64,000 bases of DNA from Paenibacillus ihbetae (GCF_002741055.1 NZ_CP016809.1:6302501-6366500); one strand, 5' to 3'; positions 1 to 8,554 are shown, counted from the stretch's first letter. Numbers and translations: made by a program. The notes: a model not told the origin generated them from the letters alone.

Positions 1-938
1 TGGATAAATACGAGTCGATCGACTGGCTGAACGAGGCGCTTTTGGAGCAAAAAGGGATACGCGGCGTATGGTATCCGCGCAAGCTTGATTCGGGCGTTAA
101 CGTCCTATCGTTCGCTTTGCCTTTAAATCGGCTTTCCACCGCGACTCGTGGAACGATCGTCGTCAATTTGAAGGAGAGTCAGATCCAGCAGTACCTGCAG
201 TCAACGAAATCAGGGAAGCAGAGCTATTTGCTTATGAAGCCGACCGGCACCATTATCTCCCATCATGACAAGAGTTTACTGCTTAAGAACGCCTATGATG
301 AGCCGTTCATCCTCGATATTTCCCGGCAAGCACCCGAAGGCTACATGTTCCGTGAGCATGATGGTGAGCGGTTACTGTATGCGTGGTCCCGTACGAAAGA
401 ATTCGGCTGGACGAACGTAGGCATCTACTCGGTCGATGAATTGATGAATAAGCCCCACGCTTTGCAGAGAAGCATTATTTTGCTTACGATCGTGATTATT
501 TTCGCGGGATCCATCCTGACTGTTTTTATTGCCACATGGTTGTCCAGGCCGGCCAGGGAGTTGGTTCGTGCCGTTCGGGGACGCATCAATCCTGGGGCTC
601 AAGATAAGAATGAGCTTGCCTTTCTGGATGCGGCATTCCGGCGGATGCAGGAAGAGGAGGAAGGGCTGTATAAGCTTCTGAGTATCCACGAGCAGGATGC
701 TCAAAGCTATGCCATCCATCGTTTGCTGCGGGGTGAAGTGACGCCACAAGCGGAAGAGATTTTCCCGGATTTGCACTTTCTTGTTGCCGTGGTATCCATC
801 AACGGTTATCGGAACTATATAAGCCGCCGGAACAACCCGGAAACACGCAGCTACCATCGCTACTTGCTCATCTCGAAATGCGACCATTTATTCCCGAGCG
901 GAAGCGCCATCCTTTGCGACGCCGGAATTGACGCTTAA
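1..938 (+). pseudogene. Truncated membrane-bound AraC-type sensor regulator (no HTH domain)
   Basis: The reading frame is open at the left edge (from base 3) and stops at 938. The visible part has an extracellular sensor region, one strong membrane segment (around 470-545, read as SIILLTIVIIFAGSILTVF), a HAMP-like stretch and the start of the cytoplasmic linker. This is the layout of the large membrane-anchored AraC/YesN regulators that sit beside sugar-uptake operons in Paenibacillus. The family ends in two helix-turn-helix motifs about 200-300 residues further on; none is present. The frame breaks off at about 890-915, where sequence of a solute-binding protein begins in another frame. I infer a deletion that removed the DNA-binding half, so the product cannot act as a regulator. 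An assembly misjoin is the alternative. Confidence 0.75.
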
Positions 939-1245
939 AGCCAACAAAAACAACTGGACGCCTGCGGGTTACGAGCAGATTGTCGAGGACATGATTAAAT
1001 ACCGTAACGAGACCAAACCATACCAGACGCCGGATCCGCTGTTCACCGTAGTCCTCGAGAAGGTTACCGAGTACAAGGCGGATTTGAACAACCTCTTCCA
1101 GGAGCTGTATCTTGATATTATTCTTGCGCCGGCCGATCAGTTCGATGCGAAATACGAAGCGGCCAAGCAGAAATTCCTCGACGCAGGCTACCAGGAGATT
1201 TTGGACGAGAAGCAAAAAGCGATTGATGCAGGCCAATTCAGGTAG
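880..1245 (+). pseudogene. C-terminal remnant of a LipO-type sugar ABC solute-binding protein
   Basis: This frame differs from that of the upstream regulator fragment. From about 900 it reads like the last 110 residues of a Paenibacillus extracellular solute-binding protein of the LplA/LipO type: a region ending PELTLKANKNNW, a conserved YRNETKPYQTPDPLF patch, and a tail FDAKYEAAKQKFLDAGYQEI. The N-terminal four-fifths, including signal peptide and lipobox, are missing, and there is no convincing ribosome site before the only usable start (TTG 928). In intact loci the order is AraC regulator, two permeases, this protein, then a glycosidase. The deletion therefore probably removed the regulator's end, both permeases and most of the binding protein. 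Confidence 0.7.
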
Positions 1246-1390
1246 ATCGTAATAATCTTGCGATATACGAAGTTGGACGATAGAAATGATCCGATTATAA
1301 TTAAAATAGAGAAATCCGCTAGCAGCGGCGACCGTATGAACATTTCGTACGGTTGCCCCAAACGGTACAGTAATCGTACAACCAATACAC

Positions 1391-1417
1391 AGAGCTCCTG
1401 CCGCAAGCGGGGGCTCT
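1391..1417 (+). other. Hairpin between binding-protein remnant and GH105 gene
   Basis: AGAGCTCC pairs with GGGGCTCT (one G-U) and an inner CCGC pairs with GCGG. No U-tract follows, so it is more likely a stability or processing hairpin that separated expression of the binding protein from the hydrolase than a terminator. Confidence 0.35.
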
Positions 1418-1436
1418 GGATAATATGGAGGGCAAT

Positions 1437-2474
1437 ATGAATCTAAAATTAGATATTGCTTTGGAAGATTTAAAGCTATCCGCGAAGCGCATTGCGGACT
1501 ATACGTTCGGGATGGATTTGACATGGGACTGGCCGGGCGGTGTCGCATTCTATGGGATTAGCCGTCTGTTCGAGGTAACTGGCGAGCACGCTTACCTGGA
1601 TCGGATGATCGATTGGGTGGAGGAGTACTTCGAAGCGGGCATCCCGGAAGAATGGACCGTGAACTCCTGCGCGATGGGGCATATGCTGTTGACCCTGTAC
1701 GATCAGACAAAGGATCAGAAATATCTGGATCTTATTTTAAGCAAGATTGATTACTTGGAGCATCATGCATTGCGTTTCGGCGACCGGGTCCTTCAGCATA
1801 CGGTGTCGGCCAACAATGACTTTCCGGAGCAGTGCTGGGCGGATACGCTGTTCATGGCGGCATATTTGGAGCTTCGGGTCGGCGTGACGCTTGGCAAGAA
1901 GACGCTTATTGACGATGCGCTGCATCAATTCGAACGGCATATTCATTACCTGCAAGATGAGGATTCCGGGCTGTGGTACCATGGGTACAACCATATCAAA
2001 AAGAACCATATGTCCGCCATCCATTGGGCACGCGCCAATGCCTGGGCAGCCTATACGATGTCCCGTGCGGCAAGGGGGCTGCCGGAAGGATATCTTTATC
2101 CTCCCATGATGCATATATGGAGCTCCTTGCGCGACCAGCTGGCAGCCATTAAGCGGCTGCAGCATGAGGACGGGCTGTGGGGTACCGTACTCGATTACCC
2201 GGAAGCCTACGGCGAAGTATCGGCTACAGCGGGCATTGCAGCAGCCATGGTATTGCAGGGCAATCCGCTGCACGCGAAATATGTGAGAAGAGCCTTGGAC
2301 GGCGTACTCGCCAATATAGCGGACAACGGACGGGTACTGAACGTGTCCGGAGGTACGGCGGTCATGAACGATATCGAAGGATATCTCGGCATTGACCGGA
2401 AATGGGCTCAGGGCTGGGGACAAGGTTTGGCGCTGGCGTTCCTGGCGGCAGTCATTGAAGTTGTCGAAGCCTGA
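1437..2474 (+). CDS. GH105 unsaturated rhamnogalacturonyl/glucuronyl hydrolase
   Basis: This cytoplasmic (alpha/alpha)6-barrel hydrolase of family GH105 (YteR/YesR type) removes the unsaturated uronic acid from oligosaccharides made by pectin or rhamnogalacturonan lyases. The 345-residue length fits YesR. WADT around residue 133-137 places Asp136 at the general acid/base aspartate of YteR, and the AIHWARANAWAAY stretch is the conserved barrel segment of the family. GGAGG lies 5 bases before ATG 1437 but overlaps the possible ATG at 1425, so 1437 is preferred. There is no signal peptide. It follows the remnants of an uptake system, so its transporter would have to be supplied from elsewhere. 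Family is clear; exact substrate is not. Confidence 0.85.
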   Translation: MNLKLDIALEDLKLSAKRIADYTFGMDLTWDWPGGVAFYGISRLFEVTGEHAYLDRMIDWVEEYFEAGIPEEWTVNSCAMGHMLLTLYDQTKDQKYLDLILSKIDYLEHHALRFGDRVLQHTVSANNDFPEQCWADTLFMAAYLELRVGVTLGKKTLIDDALHQFERHIHYLQDEDSGLWYHGYNHIKKNHMSAIHWARANAWAAYTMSRAARGLPEGYLYPPMMHIWSSLRDQLAAIKRLQHEDGLWGTVLDYPEAYGEVSATAGIAAAMVLQGNPLHAKYVRRALDGVLANIADNGRVLNVSGGTAVMNDIEGYLGIDRKWAQGWGQGLALAFLAAVIEVVEA

Positions 2475-2575
2475 CCCGAACTTGTTTTGCCCTATCGAAA
2501 CAACAGAGGCAGTAATCGCTGCTTGTTGCCCGAACATCTATACGGTAATTTGTCAGAATGCATAGAATAGAGTAG

Positions 2576-2992
2576 ATGTTCTCAACAAGAGCCCATTTTA
2601 TTCTCGATACGACCTATAACGTCATTTCTGTCCATGATTTCCCGATCGTTCCGCACCAGGATTGGACGGCGTCCTACGGTGCATATAAGGAGAAGCTTAC
2701 CCGTCGTATTCAACGATTTTGGCATGTGCTCCACCGTTCCGTTCTGTTTGTCAGGTGGGGAGAGATCGGGGTACAAGAAGCCGCTGCGCTGCGTGCCATC
2801 CAGTCCTCGTTGACGCCGGCCAGCTGCAGCATTTTATTCATGCAGCCTGTATCCGGTTTGGAGTCGATTCAGGAGATCGATTGGGAACTAGGCGGCATCA
2901 GCACGCTGCAGGTTCCCCTCGAACGGCCCAATGATATAGCAGTGTGGGATTATGCCTTGAACGGTTTGTCATTAACAGGGTACTGGACTTAA
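2576..2992 (+). pseudogene. Fragment of a DUF1796 putative papain-like cysteine peptidase
   Basis: The 138 residues resemble the C-terminal half of DUF1796 proteins: a KYNVIS-HDFP-like start, then a YKEKLTRRIQRFWHVL helix, then a strand VLFVRWGE. The family's N-terminal part, with its SLGxNC catalytic cysteine motif, is absent. A stop codon (TAG) lies directly before ATG 2576 in the same frame and there is no good ribosome site. I read it as a 5'-truncated relic. The DUF1796 match rests on recalled motif layout only, so the family call is tentative. Confidence 0.5.
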
Positions 2993-3012
2993 GAGGCCTG
3001 CCCTGGAACGTG

Positions 3013-3058
3013 AAAATAGGAGTGCCGGCAATCGATTAGCCGCACTCCTATTTTTATT
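3013..3058 (+). terminator. Rho-independent terminator
   Basis: A perfect 13-bp stem (AAAATAGGAGTGC with GCACTCCTATTTT) runs into a T-rich tail just after the DUF1796 fragment. It separates that region from the helicase gene and could work in both directions. Confidence 0.8.
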
Positions 3059-3168
3059 TAATTTAGTCGCTGTATGCTCATTCCCGGTTTATAGCGAGTA
3101 CGTTCGATTTTACGAAAAATAAAAAAAGCTAGGCTTAAACACCAAGGGGGCAAAAGACAAAAAAATAA

Positions 3169-3197
3169 TTGAACGCGAAAAAGCGCTATGTTATAAT
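3169..3197 (+). promoter_or_regulatory. Sigma-A promoter of the HelD-type helicase gene
   Basis: TTGAAC (3169-3174) and TATAAT (3192-3197) are separated by 17 bp. The predicted start near 3204 gives a leader of about 125 nt, which carries overlapping CTGAT/ATCAG/CTGAT segments and a T-run before the gene. Confidence 0.7.
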
Positions 3198-3330
3198 CAG
3201 TAGCGCAATTGAGAATCAAGTTTGATCTGATATTATAATTAATTTCCCTGATTTAATTGTACATCAGCGACCTCTGATTTGTCAATGCACTTTTTTCAGA
3301 CCAGAATGAAAAGGAGTGTGTTCAAGCGAG

Positions 3331-5745
3331 ATGGAAGCAAAGGAATGGCGGTTAGAGCAAGAACGGCTGGATCACGTTAGAGAAAAGCTGAAGGCTAGGA
3401 TCGACGTGTTGGAACCGGAAGTTAGCGGTCTGCAGGATCAGGCTGCCGAGATTCGCAGAAGATTCTGGGAAGAGGTTACGGTCAACACGAGTACAGACGA
3501 GGAATTTGAAGAAACTTTTTATACGATCAAACAACAGGCCGCTGTATTATCCGAGAGGGAGCGCCGTCACCGGCTTCTGTCGCAGCAATGGAGGAGCTTC
3601 AATCGAATGCTGCCTTCTCCGTATTTCGGCCGCGTCGATTTTATGGAGGACGGCTTGAACGGGAGCGAGCAGATTTATATCGGCGTATCCTCCTTCGTCG
3701 ATGAAGATGGATTGACTTTCCTGATCTATGATTGGCGGAGCCCCATCGCAAGTCTCTACTACGATCACTCCCCCGGCACGGCCTCTTACGACACGCCGGT
3801 CGGTCGGATCACGGGGACGATGGAGCTGAAACGGCAATATCAGATCCAGAATGGGCACCTCCGTCGCATGTTCGATGCGAGCGTTACGATCGGCGACAAG
3901 CTTCTCCAGCAATTGCTGGCCAAAGGCGCGGACTCGCAAATGAAAAGTATCGTCTCTACCATTCAGAAGGAGCAAAATGCCATCATCCGGAACGATCACA
4001 GCCGGCTCCTTATCGTGCAGGGTGCAGCAGGAAGCGGGAAGACCTCCGCAGCATTACAGCGCGTGGCCTACCTGCTCTACAAAAACCGCGATTCGCTTAA
4101 GGCGGATCAGATCGTTCTACTCTCACCAAACCGGATGTTTAACAGCTATGTATCCTCCGTCCTTCCCGAGCTGGGAGAGGAGAATATGCAGCAGACGACT
4201 TTTCAGGAATATCTCGAATATTGGCTCGGTTCATCCTTCCAAGTGGAGGATCCCTTCAGTCAGATCGAATATGTGCTGACCGCACAATCAACGTCAAACG
4301 ATGAGGCTCGCCTCCAAGGGATGAAGTATAAGGCGTCCGAGGCTTTCATGAAAGCCCTTCAGTACTATGCGCAGTGGTTGGGGCGGGAAGGTATGCTGTT
4401 CAACGGCATTCACTTTAGGGATCGTGTTCTGATCACCGCCGAGCAAATGAGATCGCAATTTTACGGTTACGACCCTTCCTTGAGCTTGGCCAATCGAGTA
4501 GACCTCCTGCAGAAGTGGATTCTGAAGGAGCTTTCACTGCTAGAACGCAAGGAGCGTGGGGCCTCCTGGGTTGAGGAGGAGCTCCATTACCTCGACAACG
4601 AGCACTATGCGGAAGTATTCAGTGAGCTGCATAAGGAAAGGGAAGTGCTTGACATTGCTGAGCACTACGCCGTCGTTCACGAGAAAATAACCAACAAGCG
4701 CAGGGAAGACGAAGGCGATTTTGACTTCGCGGAACGCGAGGAGGATCTACTCCGCCAAAGAATCGTAAAAGTAAACTTCAAACCGATCCGGCAAAGCGTT
4801 AAGCGATTTTCATTTATCGATGTTCACGGCCTGTATTCCCAACTATTCATCGATGAAGCCGCTTATCGGGAGAAAACGAATGAGGCCGATATCCCGGAGC
4901 TATGGTCTGAAATCTGTAAGCAAACCAGAGAGAAGCTGGAGAAGTTTGAAATTTTCTATGAGGACGCCACTCCGTATTTGTATTTAAAAGAATTGATCGA
5001 AGGTGTTCGGACGAACACGGAGATTCGGCATGTCTTCGTTGATGAGGGGCAGGACTATTCGCCGTTTCAATACGAGTATCTCAAAAAACTGTTTCCACGT
5101 GCCCGCATGACAGTACTCGGTGATTTCGGCCAGGCGATTTTTACGCAATCAACGAATCTGCAGGATGCCGATTCACCGCTGTTCCGGCTCTATGGAGAAG
5201 CCGAAACCAAGTTGATCCGCCTAGTGCGCAGTTATCGTTCAACTCGGGAGATCGTGGAATTTACGAGGGTGCTGCTCTCCGATGAGTCGGAAATCGTCCC
5301 GTTTGAAAGGAGCGGACCGAAGCCGCTGCTTGTGAAGCTGGAAGACGGAGAGACGCGTGACGCCCGAATAATGAAGGACATCGCAGCGCTTAAAGCCCAA
5401 GGCCTCGAATCCATTGCTGTCATTACAAAGACGGCTGCTGAAAGCCGCTCAGCCTTCGAATCATTGCAGAAGCTGGGAAGCGAAGGTGTGCAGCTCATTA
5501 CGAAGGAAACCGAAACTTTTGAGAAAGGTGTGTTGGTTATTCCCGTGTATCTCGCCAAGGGGGTTGAGTTCGATGCGGTATTGATCTACGAGGCATCATC
5601 CCAAGCTTACGGCAGAGACAGCGACCGCAAGCTCCTCTACACAGCATGTACGAGGGCCATGCATCAGCTCTTGCTATATGCGACCGGAGATTGGTCGCCG
5701 TTCGTGGAGGGAATGAATGCTGATTTGTACGAATTGGCGAATTGA
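3331..5745 (+). CDS. helD: HelD-type superfamily 1 helicase, RNA polymerase recycling factor
   Basis: HelD is a UvrD/Rep-like ATPase that binds RNA polymerase and pulls it off nucleic acid, aiding recycling; relatives protect against rifamycins. The product is 804 residues, close to B. subtilis HelD. It has an N-terminal coiled-coil arm (about 1-75), the family-specific block RSPIASLYYDHSPGTASYDT, Walker A GAAGSGKT at 231-238, motif II VDEGQD near 570, motif IV RSYRSTREI, and a C-terminal YTACTRAMHQ motif VI. ATG 3331 matches the usual N-terminus; an AAGGAG lies 14 bases upstream, a long gap, and GTG 3316 in frame overlaps it, so the start is not certain. It is a single-gene unit with its own promoter. 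A rifampin phosphotransferase gene lies 40 kb away in the same window. Confidence 0.9.
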   Translation: MEAKEWRLEQERLDHVREKLKARIDVLEPEVSGLQDQAAEIRRRFWEEVTVNTSTDEEFEETFYTIKQQAAVLSERERRHRLLSQQWRSFNRMLPSPYFGRVDFMEDGLNGSEQIYIGVSSFVDEDGLTFLIYDWRSPIASLYYDHSPGTASYDTPVGRITGTMELKRQYQIQNGHLRRMFDASVTIGDKLLQQLLAKGADSQMKSIVSTIQKEQNAIIRNDHSRLLIVQGAAGSGKTSAALQRVAYLLYKNRDSLKADQIVLLSPNRMFNSYVSSVLPELGEENMQQTTFQEYLEYWLGSSFQVEDPFSQIEYVLTAQSTSNDEARLQGMKYKASEAFMKALQYYAQWLGREGMLFNGIHFRDRVLITAEQMRSQFYGYDPSLSLANRVDLLQKWILKELSLLERKERGASWVEEELHYLDNEHYAEVFSELHKEREVLDIAEHYAVVHEKITNKRREDEGDFDFAEREEDLLRQRIVKVNFKPIRQSVKRFSFIDVHGLYSQLFIDEAAYREKTNEADIPELWSEICKQTREKLEKFEIFYEDATPYLYLKELIEGVRTNTEIRHVFVDEGQDYSPFQYEYLKKLFPRARMTVLGDFGQAIFTQSTNLQDADSPLFRLYGEAETKLIRLVRSYRSTREIVEFTRVLLSDESEIVPFERSGPKPLLVKLEDGETRDARIMKDIAALKAQGLESIAVITKTAAESRSAFESLQKLGSEGVQLITKETETFEKGVLVIPVYLAKGVEFDAVLIYEASSQAYGRDSDRKLLYTACTRAMHQLLLYATGDWSPFVEGMNADLYELAN

Positions 5746-5810
5746 TATCGGTTAGGAAGAGATGACCACCCGATAAATGGTTTTTGCTGCTCCCCTTTCT
5801 TACAGTGAAA

Positions 5811-5841
5811 CAGGCGCTGCCCCGATCGGCGGCGCCTTTTC
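5811..5841 (+). terminator. Terminator after the HelD-type gene
   Basis: GGCGCTGCC (5813-5821) pairs with GGCGGCGCC (5828-5836), with one G-U, and TTTTCTCTT follows. Confidence 0.8.
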
Positions 5842-5957
5842 TCTTCCAAATACAATGGGAAGATTATGCTGGGACTCATTCTAGTATTCATGCCCCATAT
5901 ATTGTAAAATAGTATGGATAAAGATTACGCGGTGTTTACCGAAGGGGAGCTAAAAAA

Positions 5958-6071
5958 ATGAACCAGCGCTTGTCAACGCCATTTAAGCTCATTGCATTAT
6001 TGCTAGGCTTCTTGGTGATCGGCCCGCTAGTTGTGATGCTGTTGACATCATTAGTTAATTTCATTGATTAA
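5958..6071 (+). CDS. Small single-pass membrane protein, 37 residues
   Basis: A short gene with a GGGGAG ribosome site 8 bases before ATG. The product starts MNQRLSTPFK and continues as one hydrophobic helix (residues 11-34) with a short tail ending NFID: basic N-terminus, then a membrane span, so an N-in topology is likely. It is bracketed by terminators on both sides, so it looks like a free-standing unit. No family recognised. Small size keeps confidence moderate. Confidence 0.55.
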   Translation: MNQRLSTPFKLIALLLGFLVIGPLVVMLLTSLVNFID

Positions 6072-6130
6072 TACCAGGTTAACAAGGGAATCTCAAGCTA
6101 TCGGAGAACAAGAACGTACGCTAAACATGG

Positions 6131-6156
6131 AAGTCGCGCCAACGCGGCTTTTTGAT
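6131..6156 (+). terminator. Terminator after the small membrane protein
   Basis: AAGTCGCG (6131-6138) and CGCGGCTT (6143-6150) form an 8-bp stem with a CCAA loop and a T-rich tail. Confidence 0.7.
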
Positions 6157-6212
6157 TTTTTTTGCCGCAAGATCCTGCATCTCGATCTTATCTCATGGAT
6201 TCCGCAGCGCCT

Positions 6213-7115
6213 CTATGAAGATTTCGCATGTTGGATCGCTGTCTCGATGTAGGCTCTTAAGGTCTTGATGAAGGTGCGCATGGCGTATCCGACATATCGG
6301 TCACTGCGGTAGATCAGACAAATGTCCTGTGAAGGCGTAGGGTTCCTCAGGTGAACAACCTTGATGTCGGGATTGAGGAGATTTTCCAATAGAAGTCTTG
6401 GCAGAACACAAGGGCCAACCCCGCTCTGTACCATTTGAAGAAGGGAAGATAATGTTGTCGTCACCATATGCGGCTGCAGTGCAAATCCGCTCTCCCTGCA
6501 AAAGTGATCGATCAGCTTCCGGCATTGATGATCTGGCGGGAACATGACCATTTTTAAGGTTTGCAGCCTGCTCAAAGGGATGAAACTTTCCGTGGCTAGT
6601 GGATCGTGTACACTTACTGCCAATGAAAACTCCTCATGGAACAAAGGAATCGTTGTGAGACGCTCATCGATCACCGGTCCGATGGTTACGCCGACATCGA
6701 TGCTTCGGTCCAGCACTTGTTCTGTTACCTTTGTGGTTTCCAATAGGGACAGTGAAATGGTGGGATACGTCTGATGAAAGTTGAGCAGCATGGCATTGAA
6801 CATCAAATCCGCGTCACCAGGCAGGACACCGATGGAAAGAGATCCTCCTTGCATTTGCTTCAGATCCGCGATGGCGTCTCCCGCTTGCTGCAAATGCTTG
6901 AATACGGCGGTACCATGCTCACGAAGAATCGCGCCAGCATCAGTAAGGACAATCGTTTTTCCCACACGGTCGAACAACAACACGCCTAATTCTTCTTCTA
7001 ATCGCCGGATCTGTTGGCTGATATTGGGTGCGCTGACTCCCATTTTTTCGGCTGCTTTCGTGAAATGAAGCTCTTCGCAAATGGCCATGAAATATTGAAG
7101 CTGTTTTAACTCCAC
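6213..7115 (-). CDS. LysR-family transcriptional regulator
   Basis: The 300-residue protein has the full LysR layout. The N-terminal winged helix-turn-helix (about 4-62) contains FTKAAEKMGVSAPNISQQIRRLEEELG split over helices 2-3, a linker helix follows, and then a periplasmic-binding-like effector domain (about 90-290). It is transcribed away from the DinB-like gene, across a 200-bp region with a CGTTAA-N7-TTAACG dyad about 65 bp before the predicted start of that gene. That is the classical position for LysR activation, so it probably controls the DinB/NTF2-like pair. The inducer cannot be told from the sequence; relatives include CynR/CidR-like proteins. Confidence 0.9.
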   Translation of the reverse strand: MELKQLQYFMAICEELHFTKAAEKMGVSAPNISQQIRRLEEELGVLLFDRVGKTIVLTDAGAILREHGTAVFKHLQQAGDAIADLKQMQGGSLSIGVLPGDADLMFNAMLLNFHQTYPTISLSLLETTKVTEQVLDRSIDVGVTIGPVIDERLTTIPLFHEEFSLAVSVHDPLATESFIPLSRLQTLKMVMFPPDHQCRKLIDHFCRESGFALQPHMVTTTLSSLLQMVQSGVGPCVLPRLLLENLLNPDIKVVHLRNPTPSQDICLIYRSDRYVGYAMRTFIKTLRAYIETAIQHAKSS

Positions 7116-7204
7116 CTTCTCACCTGCTTTCCTATTGCATGCGTGTCATTGATCATGCTTAATGCTTATTGTTGCTCCGGCTTCTTCTTCTGTCAACGAA
7201 TAAT

Positions 7205-7223
7205 CGTTAACTGATACTTAACG
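7205..7223. promoter_or_regulatory. Candidate LysR operator
   Basis: Perfect dyad CGTTAA-CTGATAC-TTAACG, centred at about -65 relative to the predicted start of the downstream DinB-like transcript. It fits the T-N11-A recognition geometry of LysR regulators. Confidence 0.55.
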
Positions 7224-7243
7224 TCTCGGTAACGTGCACTGCA

Positions 7244-7272
7244 TTGATGCTCTGTTCTGTGAGACGTACAAT
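7244..7272 (+). promoter_or_regulatory. Sigma-A promoter of the DinB-like gene
   Basis: TTGATG (7244-7249), 17-bp spacer, TACAAT (7267-7272). The LysR-type dyad lies just upstream. Confidence 0.65.
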
Positions 7273-7315
7273 GGGAACAAATCAAGCGGTTCTCATGACA
7301 AAGGAGGAACATAAT

Positions 7316-7786
7316 ATGTCTGAAATGATTATCAGCACGGCAACAACCGCGCGGCAAATGCTGCTGCAGCAGGTGCAGGCGATCCCGGAGGAGCTCTTCG
7401 ATATTCAACCCTCGGGTTTCAACAATACCGTCCGTTGGAATATCGGCCATATGGTGTATTGGATGGATAAGTATTCTCCCTTGATCTTCAACAGTCCGCC
7501 AGTCATACCGGACACTTATGAAACGCTGTTTGACTCTGGAACCAAGCCTTTGGACTGGACGTTCGCTCCTCCATCAAAGGATGCGATGATCGAGATGCTA
7601 ACTGCGCAGCTTTCCCGCTTATCTGAGCTGACGCCTGAAATGCTGAGCGAGAAGCTGTCGACTCCGTTTGCCCTGGGACCGTTTCATTTCAACACATCAG
7701 GTGAGTTGTTAAACTTTATTCTGATTCACGAAGCGTTTCATCTTGGAACGATTTCGAGCCAGTTAAAGGTACTGTCGTCAAATTAA
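7316..7786 (+). CDS. DinB superfamily protein
   Basis: A 156-residue four-helix-bundle protein of the DinB/YfiT superfamily, metal-binding proteins that often act as bacillithiol-dependent or stress-related thiol transferases. The three conserved histidines are visible: His45 in NIGH, and His138 and His142 in the HEAFH motif near the C-terminus. AAGGAGG lies 8 bases before ATG 7316; longer in-frame starts back to 7244 run into the promoter and are rejected. The NTF2-like gene follows after 55 bp with its own ribosome site, so the two are probably one operon under the LysR regulator. Substrate unknown. Confidence 0.85.
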   Translation: MSEMIISTATTARQMLLQQVQAIPEELFDIQPSGFNNTVRWNIGHMVYWMDKYSPLIFNSPPVIPDTYETLFDSGTKPLDWTFAPPSKDAMIEMLTAQLSRLSELTPEMLSEKLSTPFALGPFHFNTSGELLNFILIHEAFHLGTISSQLKVLSSN

Positions 7787-7841
7787 CCTATTCCGTTCAA
7801 ATCGTGAGCGGTCAATAAACCATAATGAGGAGGAAATGTTC

Positions 7842-8246
7842 ATGGAGAAATCACTGGAATCCGTTCAATCCCGAACTCGAGAAGGCTTTGATGCTTTCAA
7901 GCATGCTTTGGAATCAGGGGATACGTCCCATTTTCTTCAACAGGTTACGGAGGATTTTCATTTCTTCGTTCCGCTCCCGTTAGAGGGATGGGATCACGAG
8001 CAGCAAGGCAAGGAACGGTTCGAGGAATTGATCCGGTTTGAACGCTCCGTCTTCCAGATGCAGTTGACCCCGCTCATTATGCTGGAGAATGATGACAACG
8101 GCATGGTGGTATTTCGCTCGGAAGGGTTGTTAAATGGGCGGGATTTTCGCAATGAGCTGGTTATCGTCTTTGAATTCGAGGGGGAGCGGATCCGCTGCTT
8201 CCGTGAATATGTAGGGATGCCGTTAAAGAACTATGAGAACCCGTAA
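7842..8246 (+). CDS. SnoaL/NTF2-like fold protein
   Basis: A 134-residue alpha+beta-barrel protein of the SnoaL/nuclear transport factor 2 superfamily. It has an N-terminal helix (ESVQSRTREGFDAFKHALESGD), a conserved FHFFVPLP strand, and a C-terminal sheet ending IRCFREYVGMP. Such proteins are small isomerases, hydrolases or ligand-binding proteins; no specific catalytic role can be assigned. GAGGAGG is 8 bases before ATG 7842 but only 2 before ATG 7836, so 7842 is the better start. It lies directly behind the DinB-like gene and ahead of a terminator. Confidence 0.75.
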   Translation: MEKSLESVQSRTREGFDAFKHALESGDTSHFLQQVTEDFHFFVPLPLEGWDHEQQGKERFEELIRFERSVFQMQLTPLIMLENDDNGMVVFRSEGLLNGRDFRNELVIVFEFEGERIRCFREYVGMPLKNYENP

Positions 8247-8308
8247 CGGATACAGCCCTCCATCGTGAAACCGTTAATCAGCTTATGAATAACGAATCGA
8301 TCCCGAAT

Positions 8309-8346
8309 AATGAACCGACCCCGAAGAGGGTCTGGTTCATTTTGGT
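8309..8346 (+). terminator. Terminator after the DinB/NTF2-like operon
   Basis: AATGAACC-ACCC pairs with GGGT-GGTTCATT with one bulge; TTTTGG follows. Confidence 0.65.
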
Positions 8347-8510
8347 TTGTTGCTGCCGTTTTATCCTGACAGCGGATGATACAAGCACTCAATTATGCAT
8401 CAATAACCGGTAATTCCTCAAGAACCGATGCGGATCATTACGCTGACCATCTACAGAGAAAAATTTTTTTGACGCACTCCGAAATATCAGTCTTTAGTAG
8501 GAGGTCAACC

Positions 8511-8528
8511 ATGTTGAGGTTCTTATAA
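8511..8528 (+). CDS. Leader peptide MLRFL before the MFS exporter
   Basis: A five-codon ORF (ATG 8511 to TAA 8528) with a good ribosome site (AGGAGG, 8498-8503) about 75 bp before the exporter. Its TCAACC just before the ATG can pair with GGTTGA (8591-8596) in the exporter's ribosome-site region, or locally with GTTGA in the leader itself. This suggests translational attenuation as seen for macrolide-resistance genes. Function is inferred from layout only. Confidence 0.4.
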   Translation: MLRFL

Positions 8529-8554
8529 TTAAGAATGGAAAGGAGAGCCATAGC

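Noticed and set aside
868..1548. 226-codon open frame on the minus strand
   Set aside because: It runs antisense across two recognised fragments and into the GH105 gene, with no ribosome site and no family features.
1737..2537. 266-codon open frame on the minus strand
   Set aside because: Antisense shadow of the GH105 gene; composition follows the codon pattern of the real gene.
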